Shown here piece by piece: positions 17,139 through 26,064 of a stretch of 64,000 bases of DNA. The notes below the pieces were generated by a model. That model made no database searches and was not told where the DNA came from. It worked only from the letters and a program-made list of their open reading frames with translations. Numbering within the stretch: the first letter of the stretch is position 1; each line of letters begins with the position of its first letter. The stretch is taken from contig NVWP01000030.1 of NCBI GenBank assembly GCA_002733705.1, forward strand, positions 1-64,000, given 5' to 3'. The position numbers were made by a program, and so were the translations under genes. Source of the stretch: Henriciella sp. (lineage in GTDB: Bacteria; Pseudomonadota; Alphaproteobacteria; Caulobacterales; Hyphomonadaceae).

Positions 17139-18860
17139 TCAGTCCTGCGGAGGACAAGGCTCAGGTGCATTCATGGTCTGGTCGTCGAACCGCTCCACCC
17201 ATGCGTCCGTGCGCGCAAGCGGGGCATAGCCAGACGCGCGGTAGAGCATCAGTTCGCGAACAATCGGGCAGCCATTGGCCCGTTCGCCCAGGTCCACGCT
17301 GATCGCACCGACGCGTTCGAAGGTCGCGAAATCTGCAGCGATAGCCGGGCGGCGGTTTGGCCGGTAACTCGCCACGAGGACATCCCCGTCGATATCGCCG
17401 GTCAGCGGGCGTTCCTCGGCAAAGCTGTGGGGGCCCTCATTGTAGCGCCACAGGATGAGCGGGGCGTCGATCCGGTCCTTCAGATAGAAATCGAGACCAT
17501 GCCAGACCTCGCGCTCATCGGTGAGCAGTGCGCTCGGCGTGCCATTCTGCCGGGTAAAGGCGACGAGCTGGTCTGCCAGCGGGTCCCAGCCGCGTGTGCG
17601 CTTCAGCGCATTGTCGAGGTCAAGCGGGCCGGAGAGGGCTGTGGGCGCGATGAGGGCAGCGGTCATGATGAGACCGAGGACGCCATGCAGGGTGAGGCCC
17701 GCCCAGAAAAGCCCTTCGGGGCGGAAGCGGAAGGCCAAGGCGAAGAGGCCGATTCCTGCCGCGACGGCGAGGCCGGCCAGCAAGCGGGCGAGGAGGGTGA
17801 AGTCCGGTGCGATCAGGAAACCAACCGCAGAGAGGACGGCGATCACTGCCCATAGCCAGCGATTTGGCCGTGCCCGCAGGAAGAAGATGGCAATCAGGAC
17901 CGATGCGGCCGGATAGGCGGTTGCAGCCCAATTGGCATGCGCGCGCGAGAGGACGGACTGGAAGAGGATGATGGCCAGGACCGGCACGATAAAGGCGCTC
18001 AGCCATAGTTCCTGCTGCCCGGTTTCCGGGCGCCGGCTGGCGCGCAGGAAGAAGAGCGCGGCGAGAAGGCCGAGGAAGCTGACAGGTCCGAATACGCCCA
18101 TCTGGTCAGCAAGGAATTTCAGGACGTTTTCCGGGTTGAACAGGTGGCCGCCCAGATTGGCATTGTCGACCGTGTGGCCGACCGTGGCGAAATCATTGAG
18201 CGCGTTCCAGACAAGATGAGGCGTTATGACGGCAAGGGCGAGAGCCAGGGCCGCGCCGCCCTGTGCCGAGAGAAGGCCGCGGCGGGTCTGTTTGTCGAAG
18301 ACGGCGACCAGGACAAGGCCGATCGCGAAATAGATCATCGCATATTTGGCGAGAAAGCCTGCCCCGACGGCGAGGCCGAGGCCGAGAAATCCGGCCCATC
18401 CGGCGTCGCCTTCGCGAACCCTCCAGAGCAGATAGAGCGACACCGACCAGAGCGGCATGAGGACCCCGTCCGTCGATAGAACGGCAGAGGACAGCCAGAC
18501 TGCCGGCATGAGCGCATAGCCCACGGCGGCCAGGAAGCCGGTGCGGGGCCCAGCCACGCGCCGTCCGAGGAGGAACAGGCACCAGGCCGCCGCGGTGTGC
18601 AGAAAGGCCGCCGGCAGACGCACCGCCCATGCCGTATCACCGAAAATGGCGGTACTTGTATGGATCAGCCAGGCGATCAGGGGTGGTTTGGAATAATAGC
18701 CCCAGTCCAGCGACTGTCCCCAGCGCCAGTATTGTGCCTCATCGGCATAGAGTTCGAGCGGCGAAAGCAGAACCGCAGCGAGCCTGAGCGCCAGAAGCCC
18801 AAGCAGAATCAGGGCGGTAAGCCTGCTATAATCCGGTGTTCTCGCCTGGGTGTGTGTCAT
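17139..18860 (-). CDS. GT39/ArnT-like membrane glycosyltransferase
   Basis: A 573-residue integral membrane protein with about 12 hydrophobic segments. The first periplasmic loop carries DEAQYWRWGQSLDWGYYSKPPL, the PMT/ArnT signature with the catalytic acidic residue and the WGYY.KPP motif. Enzymes of this fold transfer a sugar from a lipid carrier to protein or lipid A on the periplasmic side. The C-terminal 150 residues form a soluble periplasmic domain. The acceptor is not shown by context. It is upstream of the helicase gene with a 49-base gap. Confidence 0.85.
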   Translation of the reverse strand: MTHTQARTPDYSRLTALILLGLLALRLAAVLLSPLELYADEAQYWRWGQSLDWGYYSKPPLIAWLIHTSTAIFGDTAWAVRLPAAFLHTAAAWCLFLLGRRVAGPRTGFLAAVGYALMPAVWLSSAVLSTDGVLMPLWSVSLYLLWRVREGDAGWAGFLGLGLAVGAGFLAKYAMIYFAIGLVLVAVFDKQTRRGLLSAQGGAALALALAVITPHLVWNALNDFATVGHTVDNANLGGHLFNPENVLKFLADQMGVFGPVSFLGLLAALFFLRASRRPETGQQELWLSAFIVPVLAIILFQSVLSRAHANWAATAYPAASVLIAIFFLRARPNRWLWAVIAVLSAVGFLIAPDFTLLARLLAGLAVAAGIGLFALAFRFRPEGLFWAGLTLHGVLGLIMTAALIAPTALSGPLDLDNALKRTRGWDPLADQLVAFTRQNGTPSALLTDEREVWHGLDFYLKDRIDAPLILWRYNEGPHSFAEERPLTGDIDGDVLVASYRPNRRPAIAADFATFERVGAISVDLGERANGCPIVRELMLYRASGYAPLARTDAWVERFDDQTMNAPEPCPPQD

Positions 18861-19078
18861 GTCCAGCAGCAGCTAGCGCGGGCCGAGCCATTAGGCCAGC
18901 GCCGAAGCTGATGTGTGGCTTTTTTGCAAGCCTTTAAAGGTGAATGTTGCGGGGCACAGAACAGTTATAATCGTGTCACGAAACCGTTACAGAGCGGGCA
19001 TAGAGGCGCGGTCAATTAGCCCGTAATTCGCCTGAATTCGCAGGGGGCGCGGGTTGTTCAACCGAAGAGGGGTTCTTC

Positions 19079-22000
19079 ATGTCCAACTGGAAACTTTATT
19101 CCGGCGCTGCGGTGAGCCTGATGGCCGCCGCCGCGATCGTTGCGCCTGCCCAAGCGCAGGTCACCTCCGCGGGTATCCGCGGTGACATCGTCTCGCCAAG
19201 CGGCGAAGCCGTTCCTGGCGCTTCGGTGCGCATCATCGATACGCGGACGGGTGCAGTCAGCACCTCGACAGCCAGCGCGACCGGCCAGTTCCAGACGCGC
19301 GGCCTGAATGTCGGCGGTCCTTACACCATCGAGATCGCAGCGCCTGGTTATCAGACCACCCGCATCACGGATATCGTCCTGCAGCTGGGTGAAGTCGCCA
19401 ATGTCGAAGTCGCTTTCGCGGCAGCCGCTGACGATGACGCCGAAGCCCGGATGGAAGTTGTGACCGTTTCGGCAACCGCAGGCGGCCTCGTCCAGACCGC
19501 TATCGGCCCGTCGGCAACCTTCTCGCTCGAGGACATCGAGCAGACCCCTGCCATCAACCGCGACCTGAAGGACATCGTCCGTCTCGACCCGCGCGTCTAT
19601 CTCGACGAGTCCTTCAACGACTCGATCCAGTGTGCCGGTTCCCACCCGCGCTTCAACTCGCTGACGGTTGACGGTATCGGCCTCAATGACGGCTTTGGCC
19701 TCAACTCGAACGGCTATCCGACCCAGCAGATGCCGTTCCCGTTCGACGCCATCCAGAACGTTTCGGTCGAGCTGGCCCCGTTCGACGTCGAGTATGGCTC
19801 CTTCACCGCCTGTAACATCAACGCGGTGACCAAGTCCGGCACGAACGAATTCCACGGTTCGGCCTTCTACGACTATGGCGACGACAGCCTGGTTGGCGAC
19901 AAGACCGAAGGCCAGGACTATACCGGCCCTGACTTCGAGGAGAAGCGTTATGGCTTCACCCTCGGCGGCCCTGTCCTGAAAGACCGTCTCTTCTTCTTCG
20001 GCGCCTACGAAAAATTCGAAGGCCCGGGCGCAGAGATCAACCGCACGCCGGAAGGCGGCAGCGGTCAGGTCGTTGAAGGCTTCACCCAGGCCGAATTCGA
20101 CGAAATCAGCGACATTGCCCAGAACGTCTACGGCTACAATCCGGGCGGCATTCCGACCGCGGAAGGCACCGAAGACGAGAAGTACCTCATCCGCGTCGAC
20201 TGGAACATCACGGACAATCACCGTGCGACCGCCACCTACAACTACAATGAGGGCTTCAGCCTCAGCGAGTCCGATGGCGACGACGATGAGTTCGAGTTCG
20301 CAAACCACCTCTACAACCGCGGCGCAGAGCTGAAGGCCTATTCCGGCCAGGTCTTCTCGGACTGGACGAACAATTTCTCCACCGAGCTTCGTTATTCCTA
20401 CAACGACGTGACCTTCCTCCAGCAGTCGGTTGGCGGCACGGAATTCGGCGAAGTCCAGATCACCGACCAGAACGTCGAAGCAGTGGACGGCACGAACCAG
20501 CGCAACACCATCTATCTTGGTGCTGACGACTCCCGTCACTCCAACCAGCTGGAATACTCGGTCGCCAACTACAAGGCGCTTGGCCGCTACAATGTGGGCA
20601 ACCACAATCTCACCTTCGGCGGTGAGCGTCAGGAATATGAGATCTTCAACCTGTTCGTTCAGGAATCCGAAGGCGAATTCCGCTTCAACTCCATCGACGA
20701 TTTCCGCAACGGGATCGCTGCACGCGTGATCTATGAGAACGCTGCCGGCACGAACAATGCCGCCGATGGCGCTGCCTCCTTCGAGTATGAAGTCAACACG
20801 CTCTACGCCCAGGACGAGTGGACCGGCCCGAACGGCCTGACCGTGACTGCGGGTCTGCGCTATGACTTCTACACGTCCGACTCGAAGCCGAACTTCAACC
20901 AGGATTTCCGGGATGAGTACGGTTTCAGCAACAATGAGAACATGGACGGCAGAGACCTGCTGATGCCGCGTATCGGCTTCACCTATGACTATCAGCCGAA
21001 CCTCTCCTTCCGCGGCGGCTTCGGTCTCTACTCCGGTGGTAACCCGAACGTCTGGATTTCGAACAACTACTCCAATAACGGCGTCACGCTCTACGAAGCC
21101 AACCGTCGTAATTTCGACCTGTTCGCAAACCCGGTTGCCGGTGGTGACACCCCGATCTTCGGTGTGCCGCAGGAAATGTTCGACGAAGTTGCCAATGGCG
21201 CCGTCAGCGGCCCGGTCAACGCGCTCGATCCGGACTTCGAGATCCCGTCTGAGTGGAAGTTCGCTCTCGGCTTCACCTACGACTTCAACACGCCGTCCTT
21301 CGGTAACGGGTATGTGCTGAACGCCGACGTTCTTTATTCGAAGGTCAGAGACGCCGCGATCACCAAGGCCATCTCGCTTGATCGTGTCGGTTCAGCTCCG
21401 GATGCCCGCCCGATCTATGACGAGAACACGGATGACTTTATCCTGACCAACACCAATGAAGGTCAGACATTCGTGGCCTCGCTGGCTCTGTCGAACGCCT
21501 TCGACACCGCTGCCGGTGAGTTCGACTGGTCGCTCGGCTATGCCTATGTGAATGCAGAAGACGTCAACCCGATGACCTCGTCGGTGGCTTATTCGAACTG
21601 GTCGAACGTCGCAGTCGTGGATCCTAACGATCCAATGGTTGCAACGTCGAACTATCAGGTCCCGCACCGTTTCACGGCCCGCGTCAGCTGGGAGAAGAAA
21701 TTCTTCGGTGAATACGCAACCCGCGCAACGCTGTTCGGCCAAGCCTACCAGGCCCGTCCGTTCTCCTTCACCTATGCCGGTTCCTCGCCGTTCGGCGATG
21801 ACACGTTCGGCCGCGCCCTGGTCTATGTTCCGACCGATGGCTCGACCGACCCGCTCATCAACTACGCGGCTTCCTCGGTCGATTGGGATGCCTTCTTCCG
21901 TTACACGGACGGTCAGGATCTCTCACGCGGCCGCATTGCCGAGCGTAACTCCGGTGAAGGCCAGTGGAACAACCGCTTCGACCTGCGTCTCGAGCAGGAG

Positions 22001-22252
22001 CTGCCGGGTGCCTTCCAGGGTCACCGCACCAAGGTCTTCGCTGTGATGGAAAACGTCGGCAACTTCCTCAACGACGAATGGGGCGCCTACTATCAGGCTG
22101 GCTTCCCGCAGACGACCGAGATCGTTCAGGCCGAGATCGACCCGGTCACGGGCCAGTACATCTACAGCTCGTTCAACGACGCCAATCCAGAGAGCAAGAC
22201 GAACAACCTGTCTGTCTGGGCTGTCCGCTTCGGTGTGAAGTACGACTTCTAG
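19079..22252 (+). CDS. Oar-like TonB-dependent outer-membrane receptor
   Basis: A 1057-residue outer-membrane protein with a Sec signal (1-26, cut after APAQA). Residues about 30-110 form a carboxypeptidase-regulatory-like beta-sandwich (SAGIRGDIVSPSGEAVPGAS), then a TonB plug (about 125-250) and a large barrel ending in the outer-membrane signature VKYDF. This is the Oar/TBDR layout of Caulobacterales and Myxococcus. Codon use is strongly biased to C-ending codons, as in highly expressed genes. A good ribosome site (GAGGGG) precedes it. The substrate is unknown; peptides or large glycans are usual guesses. Confidence 0.9.
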   Translation: MSNWKLYSGAAVSLMAAAAIVAPAQAQVTSAGIRGDIVSPSGEAVPGASVRIIDTRTGAVSTSTASATGQFQTRGLNVGGPYTIEIAAPGYQTTRITDIVLQLGEVANVEVAFAAAADDDAEARMEVVTVSATAGGLVQTAIGPSATFSLEDIEQTPAINRDLKDIVRLDPRVYLDESFNDSIQCAGSHPRFNSLTVDGIGLNDGFGLNSNGYPTQQMPFPFDAIQNVSVELAPFDVEYGSFTACNINAVTKSGTNEFHGSAFYDYGDDSLVGDKTEGQDYTGPDFEEKRYGFTLGGPVLKDRLFFFGAYEKFEGPGAEINRTPEGGSGQVVEGFTQAEFDEISDIAQNVYGYNPGGIPTAEGTEDEKYLIRVDWNITDNHRATATYNYNEGFSLSESDGDDDEFEFANHLYNRGAELKAYSGQVFSDWTNNFSTELRYSYNDVTFLQQSVGGTEFGEVQITDQNVEAVDGTNQRNTIYLGADDSRHSNQLEYSVANYKALGRYNVGNHNLTFGGERQEYEIFNLFVQESEGEFRFNSIDDFRNGIAARVIYENAAGTNNAADGAASFEYEVNTLYAQDEWTGPNGLTVTAGLRYDFYTSDSKPNFNQDFRDEYGFSNNENMDGRDLLMPRIGFTYDYQPNLSFRGGFGLYSGGNPNVWISNNYSNNGVTLYEANRRNFDLFANPVAGGDTPIFGVPQEMFDEVANGAVSGPVNALDPDFEIPSEWKFALGFTYDFNTPSFGNGYVLNADVLYSKVRDAAITKAISLDRVGSAPDARPIYDENTDDFILTNTNEGQTFVASLALSNAFDTAAGEFDWSLGYAYVNAEDVNPMTSSVAYSNWSNVAVVDPNDPMVATSNYQVPHRFTARVSWEKKFFGEYATRATLFGQAYQARPFSFTYAGSSPFGDDTFGRALVYVPTDGSTDPLINYAASSVDWDAFFRYTDGQDLSRGRIAERNSGEGQWNNRFDLRLEQELPGAFQGHRTKVFAVMENVGNFLNDEWGAYYQAGFPQTTEIVQAEIDPVTGQYIYSSFNDANPESKTNNLSVWAVRFGVKYDF

Positions 22253-22275
22253 GCTCTGACGAGACTATTATCGCG

Positions 22276-22310
22276 AAAGGGCGGCTCCATGCGGGCCGCC
22301 CTTTTTCTTT
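22276..22310 (+). terminator. Terminator of the Oar-like receptor gene
   Basis: The hairpin arms AAGGGCGGC and GCCGCCCTT enclose a nine-base loop and are followed by TTTCTTT. It lies 24 bases after the stop. Confidence 0.88.
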
Positions 22311-22337
22311 GCCTAAACCTATGGCAAATCGCGCTCC

Positions 22338-23345
22338 ATGACCGACACGACCATTGTATACACACCGGCCGAATGGGCGCCGCAGTCCGCCGTCTGGGCA
22401 GGCTGGCCGCATCTGAAGGATGCCTGGGCTGAAGACTATGAAGGCGCCCAGCGCGAGATTGCTGCCCTCATCGAGGCGCTGGCGCCTGTCGTGCGGGTGA
22501 AGCTCGTCATTGGCGACCCCGCCTCACGCGCCGAAGCGGCTGACCTTGTCGGGGAGCGGGCCGAGATGTTCGAGGCGCCGATGGGCGATATCTGGCTGCG
22601 CGATATCGGCCCGGTCTTCGTCAAATATCTGAACAAGCTCGAAGGGCTCGGGTTCGAGTTCAATGGCTGGGGCGGCAAGTATGAGCTGGAAGGCGACACT
22701 GAGACCGCCGCCGCAATTGCACGCATGGAAGGCCATCCGCTGAAACGCCTGCCCTTCGTCCTCGAAGGCGGCGCGGTCGAGCAGGATGGCGAAGGCACGC
22801 TGATCACGACGCGCCAGTGCGTTCTCAACCCCAATCGCAATCCGGACTGGGGGCGGGAAAAGGCCGAAGAGAATCTGAAGCTCGCCTTCAACGCCAAACG
22901 GATTGTCTGGCTGGGCGACGGGCTTGCGGGTGACCATACAGATGGCCATGTCGACAATATCGCGCGCTTCATCGCGCCGGGCCATGTTGTCTGTCAGACA
23001 CCGTCCGGAAAGGATGATCCGAACGCTGACGTCCTGCGCGAGATCGAGGAGACGCTGCGGGCGGCCGAGCTTCAGGTCTCCACCATTCCTTCGCCGGGCC
23101 GCATCCTCGATGAGGATGGCGAGGTCATGCCGGCGAGCCATATGAATTTCCTCATCTCCAATGGCCGGGTCATCCTGCCCGTCTATGAGGAGAAGCATGC
23201 CAAGCTTGCCGAGGCAGAATTGCAGGCGCTGATGCCGGACCATGAGGTGATCGCCCTGCCATCGCGTCACATCCTGTCGGGCGGCGGCAGCTTCCACTGC
23301 ATGACCCAGCAGGTCCCCCAAACAGACGGAGGTCTCTCGACATGA
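22338..23345 (+). CDS. aguA: Agmatine deiminase
   Basis: A 335-residue enzyme that converts agmatine to N-carbamoylputrescine plus ammonia in the cytoplasm. It belongs to the guanidino-group modifying (PPADI) superfamily. The start EWAPQSAVWAGWP is the family hallmark, the acidic/His site is seen in DHTDGHVDN, and the catalytic Cys321 in GGGSFHCMTQ near the C-terminus. No clear ribosome site lies before ATG 22338. It overlaps aguB by four bases (ATGA), giving coupled translation of the two-step agmatine to putrescine route. Confidence 0.95.
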   Translation: MTDTTIVYTPAEWAPQSAVWAGWPHLKDAWAEDYEGAQREIAALIEALAPVVRVKLVIGDPASRAEAADLVGERAEMFEAPMGDIWLRDIGPVFVKYLNKLEGLGFEFNGWGGKYELEGDTETAAAIARMEGHPLKRLPFVLEGGAVEQDGEGTLITTRQCVLNPNRNPDWGREKAEENLKLAFNAKRIVWLGDGLAGDHTDGHVDNIARFIAPGHVVCQTPSGKDDPNADVLREIEETLRAAELQVSTIPSPGRILDEDGEVMPASHMNFLISNGRVILPVYEEKHAKLAEAELQALMPDHEVIALPSRHILSGGGSFHCMTQQVPQTDGGLST

Positions 23346-24184
23346 GCAGAACCGTGAAAGTCGCCGCGCTACAGGCCTCGTTCAGCCAGGACATGCAGGC
23401 CAATATCGACAAGGTGAAGACGCTGGTGCGTGAGGCCGCGGCCAAGGGCGCCGAGATCATCCTGCCGTCAGAGCTCTTCTGTGACCATTATTTCTGCAAG
23501 GTGCAGGACGAGAAATTCTTCCGCACGGCCTATCCCTGGACCGAACACCCCGCCGTTGAGCAGCTCTCAGAGCTTGCAGGCGAGCTGGGCGTGGTCATTC
23601 CCGTCTCGATCTATGAGAAGGACGGTCCGGAATACTACAATTCCATCGTCATCATCGATGCCGACGGCACCCCGCTGGGCGTCTATCGCAAGAGCCACAT
23701 CCCCGATGGGCCGGGTTATATGGAGAAGTTCTACTTCCGCCCCGGCAATACAGGCTTTCGCGTCTGGGACACGATGAAGGGACGGATCGGCGTCGGTATC
23801 TGCTGGGACCAGTGGTTCCCGGAAGCCGCGCGCGCGATGACGCTCATGGGCGCAGATATTCTCTTTTATCCCACCGCCATCGGCTCAGAGCCGCATGACG
23901 CTGACCTCGACACGGCAGCGCGCTGGCGCAGGGCCATGCAGGGCCACGCCGTTTCCAACGTGATCCCCGTCGTTGCGGCGAACCGGACCGGCAATGAAGA
24001 GGGCCAGATTTTCTATGGCACCAGCTTCATCGCCGACCATGCCGGCGAGATTGCCGATGAGCTTGGCCGCGATGAGGAAGGGGTCATCCTGGCCGAGTTC
24101 GATCTCGATTTCCTCGACCGCCACCGCGCTGCCTGGGGCTTTTTCCGGGACCGGCGCACAGACCTCTATGAGGTGCTGGGCTAG
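23342..24184 (+). CDS. aguB: N-carbamoylputrescine amidase
   Basis: A 280-residue nitrilase-family enzyme that turns N-carbamoylputrescine into putrescine, carbon dioxide and ammonia. The catalytic triad is intact: Glu44 in ILPSELF, Lys117 in YRKSHIPDG and Cys154 in GICWDQWFPE. These surrounding motifs are specific to AguB among nitrilases. It starts inside the aguA stop codon and ends five bases before a convergent gene. With aguA it gives a complete arginine-decarboxylation-dependent polyamine route, although no speA lies in the window. Confidence 0.95.
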   Translation: MSRTVKVAALQASFSQDMQANIDKVKTLVREAAAKGAEIILPSELFCDHYFCKVQDEKFFRTAYPWTEHPAVEQLSELAGELGVVIPVSIYEKDGPEYYNSIVIIDADGTPLGVYRKSHIPDGPGYMEKFYFRPGNTGFRVWDTMKGRIGVGICWDQWFPEAARAMTLMGADILFYPTAIGSEPHDADLDTAARWRRAMQGHAVSNVIPVVAANRTGNEEGQIFYGTSFIADHAGEIADELGRDEEGVILAEFDLDFLDRHRAAWGFFRDRRTDLYEVLG

Positions 24185-24189
24185 AGGGT

Positions 24190-25074
24190 TCAGAACATTT
24201 CTTGTGGGCCGGGCGCCTTGCGGCCGAGAAACAGGAAGCGGAGCGCGGCAAGGCTCGCCAGTGCCAAAAGGGCAAAGCCGGCAGCGCCTGCCGAGGCGTG
24301 GGTCTCCGAAAAGGCGTCGGCGTAATCCATATAGCGGGCCGGCATGCCCTGCATGCCGAGCGCCAGCTGCTGAAGGATCATCCAGATGCCTGCGACGCTG
24401 ATGCCGACCATGAGCGCGAGATTGAGTGTGATCGAGTGGACCCGGCCCGCGATAGCGGCGCCGGTTGCCAGTATGGTCAAGCCGGACAGGATGATAGAGA
24501 GGCCATAGGCGTGCGCGCGGCCTGTCGGATACCAGGTGTCGGATAATATTGCATCGACGCCGGCACTTGCCTCTACCAACGCAAGCAGGCCGCCCCATAG
24601 CCAGACGGCGACGGCCGGGGCTGCCAGGATCATCATCTCCAGTCTCCGCCCCTTTGCAGCGCCAATTGCGGCGGCTGACAGGGCCAGCAAAAAGGCTGCC
24701 GTGATGGCAATGGCGGGCGCGGCAGAACCCGTCTGCTCTGAAAGGCTCAGGAGGGCGCCTCCGCACAGGCCGGCGGCAACAAGGAAGCTGATGGCGACCG
24801 CCATGATCCGCTGGCGATCCGCGAGGCAGGCCCGGACCAGCGAAAAGAGGCAGGCGCCGGTCAGGGCACAGGTCAACAATGGGGCAGCGAGCCCGGCATG
24901 AAGACTGCGCCAGCGCTGCCATGCCTGAATCGCTTCCTGCCGGCCGCCGCCCATATCGATGCCGGGGCGGAGCAGTTCCCCCTGAACAACCACAATTGGA
25001 AGCGCAAAGGCGACGAGTACCAGAGCGGCTAGAACGCCGCGCAGGATAAGGATCGGAGCGCGACTTTTGTTCAC
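24190..25074 (-). CDS. Degenerate heme-copper-oxidase subunit I-like membrane protein (copy B)
   Basis: A 294-residue protein with about eight membrane segments. GELLRPGID then RSLHAG (H59) resembles helix I-II of oxidase subunit I, where the His binds low-spin heme. LSDTWYPTGRAHAYG (H188) resembles helix X DTYYVVAHFHYV, with the low-spin His kept and the high-spin His replaced by R186. LGMQGMPARYMDYADAF (239-255) resembles the end of helix XI, LGRQGMPRRYIDYPEAF in Paracoccus. The CuB motifs HPEVY and HH are absent, and roughly 190 residues between the heme histidines are missing. GTG start with AGGAG ten bases upstream. I infer a one-heme membrane protein, not an oxidase. Confidence 0.7.
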   Translation of the reverse strand: MNKSRAPILILRGVLAALVLVAFALPIVVVQGELLRPGIDMGGGRQEAIQAWQRWRSLHAGLAAPLLTCALTGACLFSLVRACLADRQRIMAVAISFLVAAGLCGGALLSLSEQTGSAAPAIAITAAFLLALSAAAIGAAKGRRLEMMILAAPAVAVWLWGGLLALVEASAGVDAILSDTWYPTGRAHAYGLSIILSGLTILATGAAIAGRVHSITLNLALMVGISVAGIWMILQQLALGMQGMPARYMDYADAFSETHASAGAAGFALLALASLAALRFLFLGRKAPGPQEMF

Positions 25075-25093
25075 GGGTGAGGTCTCCTGGGCT

Positions 25094-25975
25094 CTAGGCC
25101 TGATGAGCCTCGGGCGGCCGAGGCCTCATCAGAAGGAAGTGTCGTAGCAGGCCGGCGAGGGTCGCGCCAACCAGCGTAAAGGCGCCAGCGCCAGCGATAT
25201 ACATGTCGACGGCAATGTCGGGCCGGTCGCCCGCAAATGACCGTGGGACGTCTGCGACGCCAAGGCGGTACTGGAAGATCACCATCGCGCTTGCCGAAAC
25301 ACAGATGATGAAGGCCAGAAGCGCGCCGATTATGCCGGACTGGCGAAGGCCCCGTTGATGGGCGCGAGCCTCAAGCAAGGCGAAGGTGGACAGCAGGATG
25401 GACGCCCCTCCGGCATGGGTTGCGGCGACATCGAGCCAGGTGCCGGGCTGCGTCTCCTCACTGCGGGCAAGGAACGTCAGATCGATGAAACTCACCGCCG
25501 CGATGAGCGCCCATGACAGATAGGCGAGCGCCAGCAGGCGGCTTGAGCCGGTCACGAAGAAGGCAAGCCCACTGGCAAAGAGAAGCGCACTTGTGAGGGC
25601 AATCAGCCCATGAATCTCACCCGCGAGAGCCGCTGCGAGAAAAGCTTCCGGCAACGCAAGAAGGGCCAGCAGCCCCGCCCCGGCGAGAATGACGAGGACA
25701 CCCGACCCGCGCCCGCCATCTTCTCTCACCAGCTTTATGGCAGGGAGGATCACAAGGCCGAGGAAGACCAGGCCCGGTATGGCCAGAAAGGCAGGGCCCG
25801 CGTGAAGGTCGCGCAGATACTGCCAGATGAATATGGCCGCTTCGACGCCGCCGCTGGGTCTCAGGAGTTCCGGAATGAGCAGCTGCAGCTGGATCCATGT
25901 GGCGGGCACGGCCAGCCCGATGCCGACCAGAAGGACGACGGCTGTCTTCGCAGGACCGGGCCGGAGGAAGAGCAT
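25094..25975 (-). CDS. Degenerate heme-copper-oxidase subunit I-like membrane protein (copy A)
   Basis: A 293-residue paralogue of the next gene, which follows after 19 bases. It has about eight membrane segments. PELLRPSGG then LRDLHAGPA places H58 like the helix II low-spin heme ligand, and GTWLDVAATHAGG places H187 like the helix X ligand. Ala185 takes the place of the high-spin His. The spacing H58-H187 is 129 residues, exactly as H59-H188 in the partner. The MPRRY-type motif has decayed to ADVPRSF. No CuB histidine pair is present. It is the first gene of the pair (GGAG 11 bases upstream). Without the partner I would have called it an unknown membrane protein. Confidence 0.65.
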   Translation of the reverse strand: MLFLRPGPAKTAVVLLVGIGLAVPATWIQLQLLIPELLRPSGGVEAAIFIWQYLRDLHAGPAFLAIPGLVFLGLVILPAIKLVREDGGRGSGVLVILAGAGLLALLALPEAFLAAALAGEIHGLIALTSALLFASGLAFFVTGSSRLLALAYLSWALIAAVSFIDLTFLARSEETQPGTWLDVAATHAGGASILLSTFALLEARAHQRGLRQSGIIGALLAFIICVSASAMVIFQYRLGVADVPRSFAGDRPDIAVDMYIAGAGAFTLVGATLAGLLRHFLLMRPRPPEAHQA

Positions 25976-26064
25976 GTCAGTTGCGTCTCCGGCAGACCGG
26001 AACGCGGCAAATGCCGACGGCGTTATTGCGGATGGCGATCACTGCCATGTCCGGATGTGAAAAA

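Noticed and set aside
18947-18971. Perfect TATAAT before the Oar-like receptor
   Set aside because: No acceptable -35 lies 16-18 bases upstream, so I do not list it as a promoter.
19058-20605. 515-residue open frame on the minus strand
   Set aside because: It is antisense to the TonB receptor gene, Val/Ala/Arg-rich, and explained by its strong codon bias.
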